A stretch of 60,000 bases of DNA, taken from NCBI RefSeq assembly GCF_037975245.1, contig NC_092581.1, forward strand, positions 10,735,303-10,795,302. Reading direction: 5' to 3'. The position numbers were made by a program, and so were the translations under genes. The notes below the pieces were generated by a model, which worked only from the letters and a program-made list of their open reading frames with translations, was not told the DNA's origin and did no database searches. How positions within the stretch are numbered: the stretch's first letter is position 1; each line of letters starts with the position of its first letter. The DNA is from Apostichopus japonicus. Its lineage: Eukaryota; Echinodermata; Holothuroidea; Aspidochirotida; Stichopodidae. Shown here in pieces: positions 59,066 to 60,000 of this stretch.

Positions 59066-60000
59066 CTCAGTAGGCATATAAACAATAATTTGAATAAACA
59101 GTAGAAGGTCTGGGAGCGGATTATAGTTAATACCTATAAATAAACGAGAACAAGGATTGCTGCGAAATTTAGTATGTTTGTCAAAACTGTTATACGGTAC
59201 TGGTATACACTGGCGATGGGTGCTATAATAATTTCTTGCTTCGCCGCTATGTTGAGAGTGTGAATGAAAAATACGGAAAAATCCAACATGTTTCTTTTCG
59301 ATCGCGTTCTACTGCAGTAGACTTGAAATTGGAAGGAATTAAAATACATTTCAGATGCTGGCGGGAAAATTTATAGAGACTGAAAAGCTCAGCTATTTAC
59401 AGGAGATCCCGAGAAATGATATGAATATTATAAAGAGTATGGAGGCAACGACATAGCTAGACCTATATAGCGGAGAGCATGTGGCTTAATTGAGGGAAGG
59501 GGGGGGGGGGGGTTAGCATCAGGGCTATTGGAAAGTCAAACAATGTTCCCAGTAGCAATATGTGACCTTATTTGGAGACATCGGGATTCTTACATTTTGT
59601 AATGTTTTGTAAAGGTTTTAGGAAATGAAGTAAGGATAGGGTTATATAGGATTGGTTAGCGGTTCGTGTAATGCCTGTTCATCCTGAGGATACCAGTATA
59701 CGGCATAGTTTATTAGCTTTAGCAATGGCTTTTGTTATTATTATTATAGCAGATAGGGTGGGGGGGGGGGTGTGGGCGTACCGGCGGTCAAAGAGTTACC
59801 AGTGAGGAACGTAATATAGTTAAAATAATCTCAGTACAGGATCAAAGCAAAGTTTTCATAGATATAAGGTTGATATACACACAATGGGCTATTAGAATCT
59901 TTTAGATGATATAATTGAAATGAAAATACGTGCTCATATCGGTGGTTTTTGTAATAAACCGATGTGCATGGGGGCAATCACTATTTTTGTTATAAAGGAC
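59066..60000 (+). other. Start of intron 5 of gene 2, unassigned
   Basis: AT-rich with oligo-G runs near 59500 and 59758. No exon 6 candidate in the correct phase was seen. Confidence 0.5.

Overview
This window is eukaryotic DNA from an intron-rich, AT-rich animal genome that is full of repeats. The recurring AGGCCTA-type runs, the tRNA-headed SINEs, foldback elements with 15-bp tandem arms and the SLC22 expansion suggest a marine invertebrate deuterostome, probably an echinoderm. The organism assignment is inference. No bacterial genes, operons or CRISPR arrays are present.

Two head-to-tail SLC22-type transporter genes (organic cation/carnitine transporter family, major facilitator superfamily) lie on the + strand. 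Gene 1 enters from the left edge inside its first coding exon and ends at a stop at 19167. Ten exons can be placed: 1-152, 1661-1764, 10363-10517, 11829-11997, 12753-12894, 13746-13801, 15548-15756, 16687-16795, 17555-17764 and 19119-19167. Gene 2 starts at ATG 27616. Five exons can be placed (27616-28005, 30957-31060, 34811-34965, 57630-57798, 58688-58868), and the rest lies past the right edge. Exons 2, 3 and 4 are 104, 155 and 169 bp in both genes with the same phases, so the genes are tandem duplicates.

Almost everything else is mobile DNA. There are many short hAT-like non-autonomous elements with 8-bp target duplications, most with a terminus of the form CANNGGCG. There are two Penelope-like fragments, a CR1/L2-like LINE part of which has been amplified into a minisatellite, an RTE-like LINE scrap, a repeated tRNA-derived SINE family, and several foldback elements whose arms are tandem arrays.

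The most striking region is intron 3 of gene 2. It is 22.7 kb long, against 1.3 kb in gene 1. About 20.6 kb of it (36919-57528) is bounded by a 14-15 bp inverted terminal repeat followed by GGTTCT-rich arrays and flanked by TA, which looks like a giant CACTA-like element. Inside it are roughly concentric nested foldback elements (41.3-50.0, 43.85-46.91 and 44.9-45.84 kb) and exon-like pieces of a separate multi-exon animal gene (40961-41097, 54302-54397, 55592-55876, 55896-56110). A second unusual signal is a conserved core of about 95 bp found eight times inside elements with different termini.

All calls come from reading the sequence by eye. Splice sites were chosen by GT/AG signals, phase agreement and fit to the SLC22 family. 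No alignments or database searches were run.
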